DNA of 18,338 bases from positions 1-18,338 of the forward strand of contig JBHHXR010000038.1 in NCBI GenBank assembly GCA_046757205.1, given 5' to 3'. This document shows, in pieces, positions 1 through 6,337 of the stretch. Position 1 is the stretch's first letter. Every line of letters begins with the position of its first letter. The translations under genes were made by a program, and so were the position numbers. This DNA is from JBHHXR01 sp046757205 (GTDB lineage: Bacteria; Pseudomonadota; Alphaproteobacteria; Rhodobacterales; Rhodobacteraceae). The notes under the pieces were generated by a model. The model made no database searches and was not told where the DNA came from. It saw nothing but the letters and a program-made list of their open reading frames with translations.

Positions 1-185
1 AGTCGCCGATTGCCGGCATGCCGGTTCTCGACGTGGAAAAGGCCAAGACCGTGCTGTTCGTAAAGCGCACGCTTGGTTCGGGATATGCCGGCATCGACAA
101 CCCGTTGTTCTTCATGGACAACACCATGATGCTTCTGGGCGACGCGAAAAAGATGACGGAAGGTATCGTGAAATCAATGGAATAA
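1..185 (+). CDS. pntB: NAD(P) transhydrogenase subunit beta, C-terminal end (partial)
   Basis: The third frame from base 3 is open to the TAA at 183-185 and gives the last 60 residues of a protein whose 5' part lies outside the window. The tail includes SPIAGMPVLDVEKAK, GYAGIDNPLF and GDAKKM. I recognise these as the end of the dIII NADP(H)-binding domain of PntB, the membrane subunit of the proton-translocating transhydrogenase. That enzyme moves hydride from NADH to NADP+ using the proton motive force at the inner membrane. The alpha subunit genes would be expected upstream, outside the window. A hairpin terminator follows 22 bases after the stop, so this should be the last gene of its operon. 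The family call is secure for so short a piece, because this C-terminus is strongly conserved. Confidence 0.9.
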   Translation, partial: SPIAGMPVLDVEKAKTVLFVKRTLGSGYAGIDNPLFFMDNTMMLLGDAKKMTEGIVKSME

Positions 186-207
186 GTCACCGGGCAGTGA
201 GAATCGG

Positions 208-239
208 ACAGGCGGGTCTTTGTCGGATCCGCCTGTTTG
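208..239 (+). terminator. Rho-independent terminator after pntB
   Basis: An 11-bp stem (208-218 with 226-236, including one G-T wobble) encloses a 7-base loop (219-225) and is followed by a short T run at 236-238. It lies just after the pntB stop and before the lipoprotein gene. The T tract is short, so termination may be partial. Confidence 0.55.
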
Positions 240-272
240 CCCTGGACGGGGCGAAAACGGAACGAGGCGGTC

Positions 273-869
273 ATGACGGCGATCCGAAACCTTATCCCCA
301 TTCTGTTCGCGGCACATATCCTTGCGGCCTGCGCCGATACCGGCGAAGCGCCGATCTCGCGCGCCGTGGCGGCACGGTATGTCCCCGATGGGCCCTCCTA
401 TGTGGAGGTCATCACCATGATCAACAACAAGAGCGGGTTCGCCGAGCACACGGGCATCATCATCAGCGGGTCGCAGACCGTCCTTTACGACCCTGCGGGA
501 ACCTTCCGCTACGAGAAACTGCCGCGCCGGCAGGACGTGTTCTACGGTCTGACGCCGCGCTTTGGCCGGTACTACAAACGCTACCATGCGCGTTTCGACT
601 ATCATCTCGAGATCCAGCGCGTGCCGGTGACGCTGGAAGAGGCGGACGCGCTGATCGCCAGCGCGGAAAAGCGCGGTGCCACGCACCAGTTGTTCTGCGC
701 GCGGTCGGCGTCGGACGTGCTGAACGACGTGCCGACATTCGCGCATGTGAAGGAGAGTTTCTTTCCTCGCAGCATTCTGAACGACGTCGCCAGGATATCG
801 GGCGTGACGACTTCCTATGTCTATGAGGACGATGTGGGTCAGAACCTTGTCGTCGACGCGGGTTCCTGA
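273..869 (+). CDS. Small lipoprotein, possible permuted papain-like (NlpC/P60-YiiX type) fold
   Basis: This encodes 198 residues starting at the ATG at 273. I chose it over a TTG 36 bases upstream because it gives a proper export signal and has the purine-rich GAGGCGG just before it. The N-terminus is a short hydrophobic signal ending in a lipobox, L17-A18-A19-C20, with Ala at +2, so an outer-membrane lipoprotein is likely. The mature part has an H59-TGIII strand followed by VLYDPAGTFRYE, and later C142 in LFCARSASDVL. In permuted NlpC/P60-like proteins (the YiiX/YaeF and LRAT group) the catalytic His precedes the Cys in this way, often with a 'vlyDpaG' segment after the His strand. I infer a cysteine hydrolase or acyl-transfer fold acting in the periplasm or outer membrane. 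The substrate is unknown and I cannot name an exact family. It appears to be a single-gene unit between two hairpins. Confidence 0.7.
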   Translation: MTAIRNLIPILFAAHILAACADTGEAPISRAVAARYVPDGPSYVEVITMINNKSGFAEHTGIIISGSQTVLYDPAGTFRYEKLPRRQDVFYGLTPRFGRYYKRYHARFDYHLEIQRVPVTLEEADALIASAEKRGATHQLFCARSASDVLNDVPTFAHVKESFFPRSILNDVARISGVTTSYVYEDDVGQNLVVDAGS

Positions 870-887
870 GCCACTTTGGCGGAACCC
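860..887 (+). other. Hairpin spanning the lipoprotein stop codon
   Basis: GGGTTCC (860-866) can pair with GGAACCC (881-887), and an inner GCC/GGC pairing (870-872 with 878-880) leaves the stop codon TGA (867-869) in a bulge. It lies directly before the stronger terminator hairpin. It could stabilise the 3' end of the mRNA or be chance. Confidence 0.35.
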
Positions 888-898
888 GGAAATGATTA

Positions 899-929
899 AC
901 CCCCGGGCCACGCCTCGGGGGTCTCTCTT
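899..929 (+). terminator. Strong terminator between the lipoprotein gene and rpsU
   Basis: ACCCCCGGG (899-907) pairs with CTCGGGGGT (914-922) as a 9-bp stem with one G-T wobble and a 6-base loop (908-913). It is followed by CTCTCTT. The two flanking genes converge here, and the stem is strong in both orientations. It may also serve rpsU, although the T content on the minus side is interrupted. Confidence 0.7.
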
Positions 930-961
930 GGGGCCGGTGGCCCGTCAGTTCGCAGTGCCTC

Positions 962-1168
962 TCAGAGCATGCCTTCGCGCTGCAGTTTCTTGCGCGCCAG
1001 CTTGCGTGCGCGGCGGATCGCTTCCGCCTTCTCGCGAGCCCGCTTGACCGACGGTTTCTCGTAATGCTGCCGGAGCTTCATTTCGCGAAACACGCCTTCG
1101 CGCTGCAGTTTTTTCTTCAGCGCGCGGAGGGCCTGATCGACATTGTTGTCGCGAACCATTACCTGCAT
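962..1168 (-). CDS. rpsU: 30S ribosomal protein bS21
   Basis: This encodes 68 residues, typical of alphaproteobacterial bS21, with the diagnostic VRDNNVDQALRALKKKLQREG and a basic C-terminal helix (RARKLARKKLQREG). bS21 sits on the 30S platform next to the 3' end of 16S rRNA and aids initiation. The ATG at 1168 gives the usual MQV start; an internal ATG three codons later is less likely. The gene stands alone, divergent from the COQ9-like gene and convergent with the lipoprotein gene. Its ribosome-binding site lies in a small inverted repeat, described separately. Confidence 0.97.
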   Translation of the reverse strand: MQVMVRDNNVDQALRALKKKLQREGVFREMKLRQHYEKPSVKRAREKAEAIRRARKLARKKLQREGML

Positions 1169-1181
1169 GTGGTGTCACCAC
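1169..1181 (-). promoter_or_regulatory. Inverted repeat over the rpsU ribosome-binding site
   Basis: On the plus strand GTGGT (1169-1173) and ACCAC (1177-1181) flank GTC. The rpsU mRNA can therefore fold a 5-bp hairpin with a 3-base loop immediately before the ATG, covering the GGUGG that serves as Shine-Dalgarno. This could tune initiation or be an autoregulatory target. It is a short structure, so the call is modest. Confidence 0.35.
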
Positions 1182-1196
1182 CTTTCCTTGTTAGAA

Positions 1197-1227
1197 TTGC
1201 ATAAGTTGCAGGAGGCGGCTGTATAAC
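1197..1227 (+). promoter_or_regulatory. Weak promoter candidate for the COQ9-like gene
   Basis: TTGCAT (1197-1202) and TATAAC (1222-1227) are separated by 19 bases, longer than optimal. It points toward the COQ9-like gene, whose start lies about 40 bases downstream. The -10 box is good; the spacing makes the call tentative. Confidence 0.3.
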
Positions 1228-1273
1228 AAGCGGGCAGGATGGTGTCCACACCTCGTGCGGGAGGAAAATGCAA

Positions 1274-1990
1274 ATGCCGGCGAAGAAAAAAACCGAGAGA
1301 GACCACATCGCGGAAGCGAGGGAAAGGATCCTCGCCGCCGCGATACCGAATGTCGCGTTCGACGGGTGGAGCGCGAAGACGCTCGCCCGTGCCGTCAGAT
1401 CGTCCGGGGTCGACGCCGGGCTGGCGACGCTCGCGTTTCCGCGCGGCGTGATCGACCTGGCGCTGGCGTTTCATGCCGATGGGGATCGCCGGATGGTGGA
1501 GGCCCTGCGGTCGCGCGACCTGAGCCGGATGAGATTCAGTGAGCGCATCGCGACCGCCATCCGGCTCAGGCTGGAGGCGATTACCGACCGCGAAGCGGCG
1601 CGGCGCGGCGCGTCGCTCTTCGCGCTGCCGGTCTACGCTGCCGACGGTGCGGCGGCGATCTGGCGGACGGCCGATGCAATCTGGAATTGCCTCGGCGACA
1701 AATCGCAGGATGTGGGCTGGTACACCAAGAGGATGACCCTCGCGGCGGTGTATTCATCCTGTCTGCTGTACTGGCTTGGCGACGAAAGCCCCGGCGGTAT
1801 CCGCACGAGAGAATTCATCGCCCGGCGCATCGACGAAGTGATGCGGGTGGAAAGGCTGAAGGAACGGTTGCGGGAAAACCCGTTGGGACGGGCGTTTCAG
1901 AAAGGGCCGGGGCGGTTGCTTGACCGCATCCGCGCGCCGGGCCAATCTCGCGTTTCCGATCTGCCGGGGCACATCGGCGGCACAGGCTGA
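1274..1990 (+). CDS. COQ9 family protein (ubiquinone biosynthesis lipid-binding factor)
   Basis: This encodes 238 residues from the ATG at 1274. An ATG at 1268 is also in frame, but GGAGG at 1260-1264 lies 9 bases before the later start and only 3 before the earlier one. The protein has the COQ9 layout: an N-terminal TetR-like helix-turn-helix-like segment (AEARERILAAAIPNVAFDGWS), then a helical core with the conserved DVGWYTKRMTLAAVYSSCLLYWLGD. COQ9 proteins bind isoprenoid lipids and support hydroxylation of ubiquinone precursors with COQ7 at the inner membrane, as established for the eukaryotic members. The bacterial homologues are assigned by similarity. The FxGWS-type motif and the tryptophan-rich WYTKR block make the family call firm. 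It heads a plus-strand run followed 12 bases later by ilvE. Confidence 0.88.
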   Translation: MPAKKKTERDHIAEARERILAAAIPNVAFDGWSAKTLARAVRSSGVDAGLATLAFPRGVIDLALAFHADGDRRMVEALRSRDLSRMRFSERIATAIRLRLEAITDREAARRGASLFALPVYAADGAAAIWRTADAIWNCLGDKSQDVGWYTKRMTLAAVYSSCLLYWLGDESPGGIRTREFIARRIDEVMRVERLKERLRENPLGRAFQKGPGRLLDRIRAPGQSRVSDLPGHIGGTG

Positions 1991-2002
1991 AAAGGGCACG
2001 AC

Positions 2003-2863
2003 ATGGCGATAGGCGACCAGATACTCACTTGGTTCGACGGAGCCTGGCACGAAGGCAACCTGCCGATTCTCGGGGCTGCGGATCATGCCACGTGGCAGGG
2101 TACGATGGTATTCGACGGGGCGCGGAACTTCGAAGGCGTGATGCCCGATCTCGACCTGCACTGCCAGCGCATCATCCGCTCGGCGCACGCAATGGGGCTG
2201 GAGCCGCCGATCGGCGCGGAGGAAATCCAGGGATTGATAGAGGAGGGTGTCGAGCGTCTCGGACGCGACAAGGCACTCTATCTTCGCCCCATGATGTGGT
2301 CCTGCGAGGCGTCGCCGGCACTGATCGACCCGCTGCCGGAGTCGACGAGGTGCGCCATATGCATCGAAAGCCTGCCGATGCCGCAGCCGGGCGATTTCCC
2401 TCTTACCGTCTCGCCCTACCGCCGCCCGCGGCAGGACACCGCCCTGACTGAGGCAAAGGCCGCGTGCCTTTATCCCAACAACGCCCGCATCGTCGGCGAG
2501 GCGCGGAGCCGCGGCTTCCGCAATGCGCTTTCGCTCGATCTCGACGACAATGTCGCCGAGACGGCGTCGACGAACGTGTTCATGGTGCGCGACGGCGAAG
2601 TGCTCACGCCGGTGCCGAACGGAACGTTTCTGGCCGGTGTCACGCGGCTGCGCGTCATCGACCTGCTGCGCCGGGACGGCACGGAAGTGATCGAAACGTC
2701 CCTGACGGTATCGGATTTCCACCAGGCCGACGAGATTTTCCTGACCGGCAACGCGGCGAAGGTGCTGCCGGTGACGCGATTCGAGGAGCGCAACCTGAAC
2801 GCGGGGAGAGTGTGTTCGCGTGCCCGCGAGCTGTACTGGGACTATGCGCACTCACGATTCTGA
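2003..2863 (+). CDS. ilvE: Branched-chain amino acid aminotransferase (fold type IV PLP enzyme)
   Basis: This encodes 286 residues, a normal length for class IV aminotransferases. The early YF/WFDG-type motif (LTWFDGAWHEG), GTMVFDGAR and the internal aldimine lysine in TEAKAACLYPN (K152) identify the family. NVAETASTNVF around E186 is the PLP N1-contacting Glu region, and GTFLAGVTR is the phosphate-binding part. Such enzymes interconvert Leu, Ile and Val with their 2-oxo acids using glutamate. The shape closely matches the Rhodobacterales branch of IlvE; a D-amino acid transaminase or aminodeoxychorismate lyase is the alternative within the fold and is less likely. An AAAGGG ribosome-binding site precedes the ATG. 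The gene lies 12 bases after the COQ9-like gene and 45 before the oxidoreductase, so the three are probably co-transcribed. Confidence 0.88.
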   Translation: MAIGDQILTWFDGAWHEGNLPILGAADHATWQGTMVFDGARNFEGVMPDLDLHCQRIIRSAHAMGLEPPIGAEEIQGLIEEGVERLGRDKALYLRPMMWSCEASPALIDPLPESTRCAICIESLPMPQPGDFPLTVSPYRRPRQDTALTEAKAACLYPNNARIVGEARSRGFRNALSLDLDDNVAETASTNVFMVRDGEVLTPVPNGTFLAGVTRLRVIDLLRRDGTEVIETSLTVSDFHQADEIFLTGNAAKVLPVTRFEERNLNAGRVCSRARELYWDYAHSRF

Positions 2864-2908
2864 CCGCGGATGGCGGCGCCGACACCGGGTATCGGGAAAG
2901 GACCGGCA

Positions 2909-3913
2909 ATGACACTGCCCGCGACGATGCAAGCGGTCGAAATATCCGAGCCCGGCGGGCCGGAAGTGCTGAAGCCGGTGGAGCGGCCGGTTCCGGTTCC
3001 GGCGGCCGACGAAATCCTGATCCGCATCAGCCATGCCGGCGTCAACCGCCCCGACGCGCTGCAACGCGCCGGCGCCTATCCGGCGCCCCCCGGCGCGTCC
3101 GACCTGCCGGGGCTGGAATGCTCCGGTGAAGTGGCGGCGAAAGGTGCGGCTGTTTCACGCTGGCAGGAGGGCGACCGGGTGACGGCGCTGCTGCCGGGCG
3201 GCGGCTATGCGCAATACGCCACCACGCACCAGGACCATGCGCTGGCGATCCCGGAAGGGCTGTCGATGGCCGGGGCGGCGGCGCTGTGCGAGACCTTCTT
3301 CACCGTCTGGACCAACGTTTTCGACCGTGGCGGCCTGACGGCGGGGGAGGTTTTTCTCGTTCACGGCGGCACATCCGGCATCGGCACCACCGCAATTCAA
3401 CTTGCCGACGCTTTCGGGGCGCGGGTTTTCGCCACTGCCGGCTCGGACGCGAAATGTGCCGTTTGCCGGGATCTCGGGGCGGAACTGGCGATCAACTACC
3501 GGGCGGCGGATTTCGTCGAGGCGGTAAGGCAGGCGACAGGGGGCGGAGGCGCCGATCTGATCCTCGACATGGTCGGGGGCGGCTATATCAAACGCAATCT
3601 GATGGCGCTGGCCACCGGCGGGCGCTTGTGCATGATCGCCTTTCTCGACGGGCCCAGGGCGGAAATCAATTTCTCGCAGATCATGCGCAACCGGCAGACG
3701 CTCACCGGCTCGACGCTGCGTCCGCAGTCGGTGCAGGCAAAGGCGGAGATCGCGGCGAGTTTGCGCGCCAAGGTGTGGCCGCTGCTGTCGGCGGGGCGCG
3801 TCCGCCCCGTCATGGACAGCACTTTCCCGCTGGCCGACGCGGCGGCGGCGCATGCGCGGCTCGAGGACGAAGGACATATCGGCAAGATCGTTCTCGAAGC
3901 GGGCGATGGATAA
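2909..3913 (+). CDS. NAD(P)H-quinone oxidoreductase, zinc-free MDR family (PIG3/QOR type)
   Basis: This encodes 334 residues from the ATG at 2909, which has GGGAAAGGA six bases upstream. An in-frame upstream start at 2870 adds 13 residues with no recognisable conservation. The N-terminal GroES-like domain contains AGVNRPDALQRAG and PGLECSGEV but lacks the zinc-binding cysteines of alcohol dehydrogenases. The Rossmann part carries HGGTSGIGTTAIQLA (residues 152 onward), the NADPH-binding loop. This matches the PIG3/quinone oxidoreductase branch of medium-chain dehydrogenases, cytosolic enzymes that reduce quinones or enones with NADPH. The substrate cannot be told from sequence. The gene converges on the RNase T2 gene with 32 bases between, and I see no convincing terminator there. 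Confidence 0.85.
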   Translation: MTLPATMQAVEISEPGGPEVLKPVERPVPVPAADEILIRISHAGVNRPDALQRAGAYPAPPGASDLPGLECSGEVAAKGAAVSRWQEGDRVTALLPGGGYAQYATTHQDHALAIPEGLSMAGAAALCETFFTVWTNVFDRGGLTAGEVFLVHGGTSGIGTTAIQLADAFGARVFATAGSDAKCAVCRDLGAELAINYRAADFVEAVRQATGGGGADLILDMVGGGYIKRNLMALATGGRLCMIAFLDGPRAEINFSQIMRNRQTLTGSTLRPQSVQAKAEIAASLRAKVWPLLSAGRVRPVMDSTFPLADAAAAHARLEDEGHIGKIVLEAGDG

Positions 3914-3945
3914 GACGGGACGCGCCGGCACATCGTGGATCGCGT

Positions 3946-4587
3946 TCAGCGCACCGGCGGCATGACGACGGTGCGCGCCGGACAGTCGCGGCGAACGTCC
4001 GCGCCGCATTCCCGCGGCGCGAGGTCGCGGGTCAGGCATATGCGCACCTCCTGCAGCATTCCGGACTTGCACGTGACGGTCAGGCCATCGGCGGGTATTT
4101 CGGGATTTTCCTCGATGAAGGCGGCCTCGACGAGCCCGGGCGGGAGCCGAGTGTCGCGCGACAGGCGCCGGAACGTTTGCGGGCGCCCGATACTGTCGAA
4201 GGCACGCCGCGCGGTGGCGAAATACGCCTGCGCGCCCAGGCCCGAACACCGGCCGTGTTTCTTCCACTGGTGCCAGGCCAGACCGGCGGAGCCCATGATG
4301 TCGGCCATCGCCGCGGTCTCGGCGCGGGACGGGTCGCGGGCGGCGGTACGGCAGTAGCTCGGCCAGCCGGTCTCGTATTGCGGCCAGAGCCCGTGCAACG
4401 TGAAACCGTAGCCGTGTCCGGGATCGCACTGCCCGGCGCCGCGGCTGTCGCCTTCGATCCGGCACCAGCTCGAATTCCAGCTCAGCGAGAGGACGAAATA
4501 GTCGAATTCGCCCGCCGGCTCGCCGCCGCCGAAGGCCGTTCCGGACAGCGCCAGTACCAGACAAAAGGACTTTAACATCCGTTTCAT
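3946..4587 (-). CDS. Secreted RNase T2 family ribonuclease
   Basis: This encodes 213 residues with an N-terminal signal peptide (a lysine-containing start, a hydrophobic core to about residue 16, and a likely cleavage near residue 20), so the enzyme should act in the periplasm or outside the cell. Both T2 catalytic segments are present: CAS1 as FTLHGLWPQ (H65) and CAS2 as HQWKKHGRC (H106, H111). In CAS2 the position that is Glu in many T2 enzymes is Gln107. Eight cysteines in the mature part (42, 54, 79, 114, 173, 184, 194, 202) could make four disulfides. RNase T2 cleaves single-stranded RNA through a 2',3'-cyclic phosphate and is likely used for RNA scavenging. The start has AGG five bases upstream; a second ATG at codon 4 is possible. 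It is divergent from trcR. Confidence 0.9.
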   Translation of the reverse strand: MKRMLKSFCLVLALSGTAFGGGEPAGEFDYFVLSLSWNSSWCRIEGDSRGAGQCDPGHGYGFTLHGLWPQYETGWPSYCRTAARDPSRAETAAMADIMGSAGLAWHQWKKHGRCSGLGAQAYFATARRAFDSIGRPQTFRRLSRDTRLPPGLVEAAFIEENPEIPADGLTVTCKSGMLQEVRICLTRDLAPRECGADVRRDCPARTVVMPPVR

Positions 4588-4611
4588 TTTGCCTATATAC
4601 AGGCGCGACTC
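4571..4611 (+). promoter_or_regulatory. Candidate trcR promoter with a GANTC site at the start point
   Basis: TTTAAC (4571-4576), a 17-base spacer and TATATA (4594-4599) form a weak promoter toward trcR. It would leave a leader of about 80 bases. GACTC at 4607-4611 is a GANTC site, the CcrM methylation target in alphaproteobacteria, and falls at the expected start. The -10 box is palindromic and also points at the RNase T2 gene, but it lies only a few bases from that start codon. Confidence 0.35.
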
Positions 4612-4688
4612 CCCTGCGAAAACCTCAACTCGCGCACCTGCGCACCGAGTTTTCGGCGCGGGAAAGATGCACCTTGAGGAGATTTCCT

Positions 4689-5447
4689 ATGGCCCTTCCG
4701 CTCATGGCAAAAGCAACCGCCGTCTGGCTGGTGGACAATACGACGCTCAGCTTCCGGCAGATCGCCGAGTTTTGTGGCTTGCACGAACTGGAGGTCAACG
4801 GGATTGCCGACGGCGAGGTCGCCATCGGGATCAAGGGGTTCGACCCCGTTGCCAACAACCAGCTCGACGAAGACGAAATAAAGCGCGCCGAAGCCGACCC
4901 TTCCTACAAGCTGAAGCTCAAGTTCAACCCGGCCGCGGAGGGCGAGACCAAGAGAAAGGGCCCGCGCTACACACCGCTTTCGAAGCGCCAGGACCGGCCG
5001 TCGGCGATCGCCTGGCTGGTGAAATTCCATCCCGAACTGAGCGACGGGCAGATCTCCAAGCTCGTCGGCACCACCAAACCCACGATCCAGTCGATCCGTG
5101 AACGGACACACTGGAACATCGCCAACATCCAGCCGGTCGATCCGGTGGCCCTGGGCATGTGCCGTCAGATCGAGCTTGATGCGGCGGTCGCCAAGGCGGC
5201 GGCCAAGAAGTCCCGCGAGCACGAGGTCATGTCCGACGAAAAAAGGATGAAGCTGGTTTCGACCGAACAGTCCCTCGCGGCGCCGGCCGAACAACGCATT
5301 CCGAGCAACATCAGCGGCCTTGAGAACTTCTCGCTCAGCGACAACGACGAGAAACCGAAGGAGGACCTGCTGGTGGATGCCGACAAGCTGTTCAACCTTC
5401 CCTCGTCGCCTTCGGGCGAGGACGAGGACGAGGACGGCAAGGAATAA
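4689..5447 (+). CDS. trcR: DUF1013 / TrcR family cell-cycle transcriptional regulator
   Basis: This encodes 252 residues from the ATG at 4689, chosen because GAGGAG sits seven bases upstream. It opens with LPLMAKATAVWLVDNTTLSF and continues with RQIAEFCGLHELEV, a helix-turn-helix-like element. A second such element is DGQISKLVGTTKPTIQSIRERTHWN near the middle. This is the DUF1013 family, widespread in alphaproteobacteria and annotated as cell-cycle regulator TrcR; it is unrelated to the mycobacterial two-component protein of that name. The two HTH-like parts suggest a DNA-binding or RNA-polymerase-associated role. The C-terminus is acidic, ending in an EDEDED run encoded by repeats of GAGGAC. 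The gene converges on the SDR gene with only four bases between the stops, leaving no room for a dedicated terminator. Confidence 0.85.
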   Translation: MALPLMAKATAVWLVDNTTLSFRQIAEFCGLHELEVNGIADGEVAIGIKGFDPVANNQLDEDEIKRAEADPSYKLKLKFNPAAEGETKRKGPRYTPLSKRQDRPSAIAWLVKFHPELSDGQISKLVGTTKPTIQSIRERTHWNIANIQPVDPVALGMCRQIELDAAVAKAAAKKSREHEVMSDEKRMKLVSTEQSLAAPAEQRIPSNISGLENFSLSDNDEKPKEDLLVDADKLFNLPSSPSGEDEDEDGKE

Positions 5448-5451
5448 GGAG

Positions 5452-6270
5452 CTACCGGGCAGCCGGACGGCACAGCGGGTCGAGAAGGGTCCGGCCGCCA
5501 TCCACCGTAAGTATCTGGCCGGTGATGAAACTGGCCGCGTCCGACGCCAGGAACAGGATCGCCTCGGCGGCTTCACCGGCCTCGCCGATGCGGCCCATCG
5601 GCGTGACAGCCGTCATTTCCTCGTGCAACCCATCCTGGTCGCGCAGCGCCTCTCTCAGCGATGCGCCCATCACGCTGCCGAGCGCCACGCCGTTGACGCG
5701 AATCCGGTGCGCGGCCAGCGCGACCGCCAGCGATCGGGTCAACTGGTCGAGCGCCGCCATGGAAACGGAGTAGGACAGGAGTTCCGGAAGTGTCCGCCGC
5801 GCGGCGATCGAGGTGACATTGACGATGGACCCCGCGCATTCGTTCTCGCCGTTCTCGCCGATCTCGCCGGCCTGCTGGATCATCCGGCGGGAGACCGCCT
5901 GGCAGATGCGCAGGTTCGCCGTGACATTCTGATCCATGAGATGCTGAAAAACGTCCTGGTCCGGGTTCAGCGGGTCCGAGGTCAGCGACTCGCGTCTGGC
6001 ATTGGCCAGAACGTCGACCCGGTCGAACGCGTCGATGGTGGCGGCCAGCAGATTGGCAATGGTCAGTTTTTCGCGAAAATCGCCGGCGAAATACTGGAGG
6101 TCCGGGCCGGCGCCGCCCATGGCCGACACCGCCGCCTCGAGCGCCTCTTCATCGGACGATGCCAGCATTACCCTGGCGCCGTCCTCCGCGAACTTCCTGG
6201 CGACCGCGAGCCCGACACCTTTGGATGCGCCCGTGACGATAACCGATTTGCCGTGAACGGAGATTGCCAT
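5452..6270 (-). CDS. Short-chain dehydrogenase/reductase family protein with degenerate active site
   Basis: This encodes 272 residues with a clear classical SDR fold: TGASKGVG at 13-20 for cofactor binding, a structural Asn at N114, IVNVTSIAA with S154, SY167SVSMAALDQLTRSLA, and a normal C-terminal TGQILTVDGG. Two key points are altered. The usual NNAG motif reads LANARRES (around 88-95). The catalytic YxxxK has Met at 171 instead of Lys; the codon is ATG (5758-5760 on the complement). The Lys normally lowers the Tyr pKa and binds the nicotinamide ribose, so activity may be lost or altered. A GEIGENGENE insertion near 136-145 is made by short repeats. No good ribosome-binding site precedes the ATG. 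It lies 67 bases after rsmC and may share that transcript. The substrate is unknown. Confidence 0.85.
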   Translation of the reverse strand: MAISVHGKSVIVTGASKGVGLAVARKFAEDGARVMLASSDEEALEAAVSAMGGAGPDLQYFAGDFREKLTIANLLAATIDAFDRVDVLANARRESLTSDPLNPDQDVFQHLMDQNVTANLRICQAVSRRMIQQAGEIGENGENECAGSIVNVTSIAARRTLPELLSYSVSMAALDQLTRSLAVALAAHRIRVNGVALGSVMGASLREALRDQDGLHEEMTAVTPMGRIGEAGEAAEAILFLASDAASFITGQILTVDGGRTLLDPLCRPAAR

Positions 6271-6337
6271 GCCATGCCCGTAACCGGTTTCAACGACCCT
6301 TCACACTAAGGGAAAGGCATTGCCGGGGCGAGAGGAA

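Noticed and set aside
237..272. TTG start giving a longer lipoprotein
   Set aside because: It would put 12 charged residues before the signal peptide; the ATG at 273 gives a standard lipoprotein signal.
1754..2851. Long minus-strand open frame opposite ilvE
   Set aside because: It is the antisense shadow of a clear PLP enzyme gene; its translation is Arg/His-rich with no domain.
6297..6312. CCCTT/AAGGG hairpin between rsmC and the SDR gene
   Set aside because: Only a 5-bp stem with no T tract in the direction of transcription, so not called a terminator.
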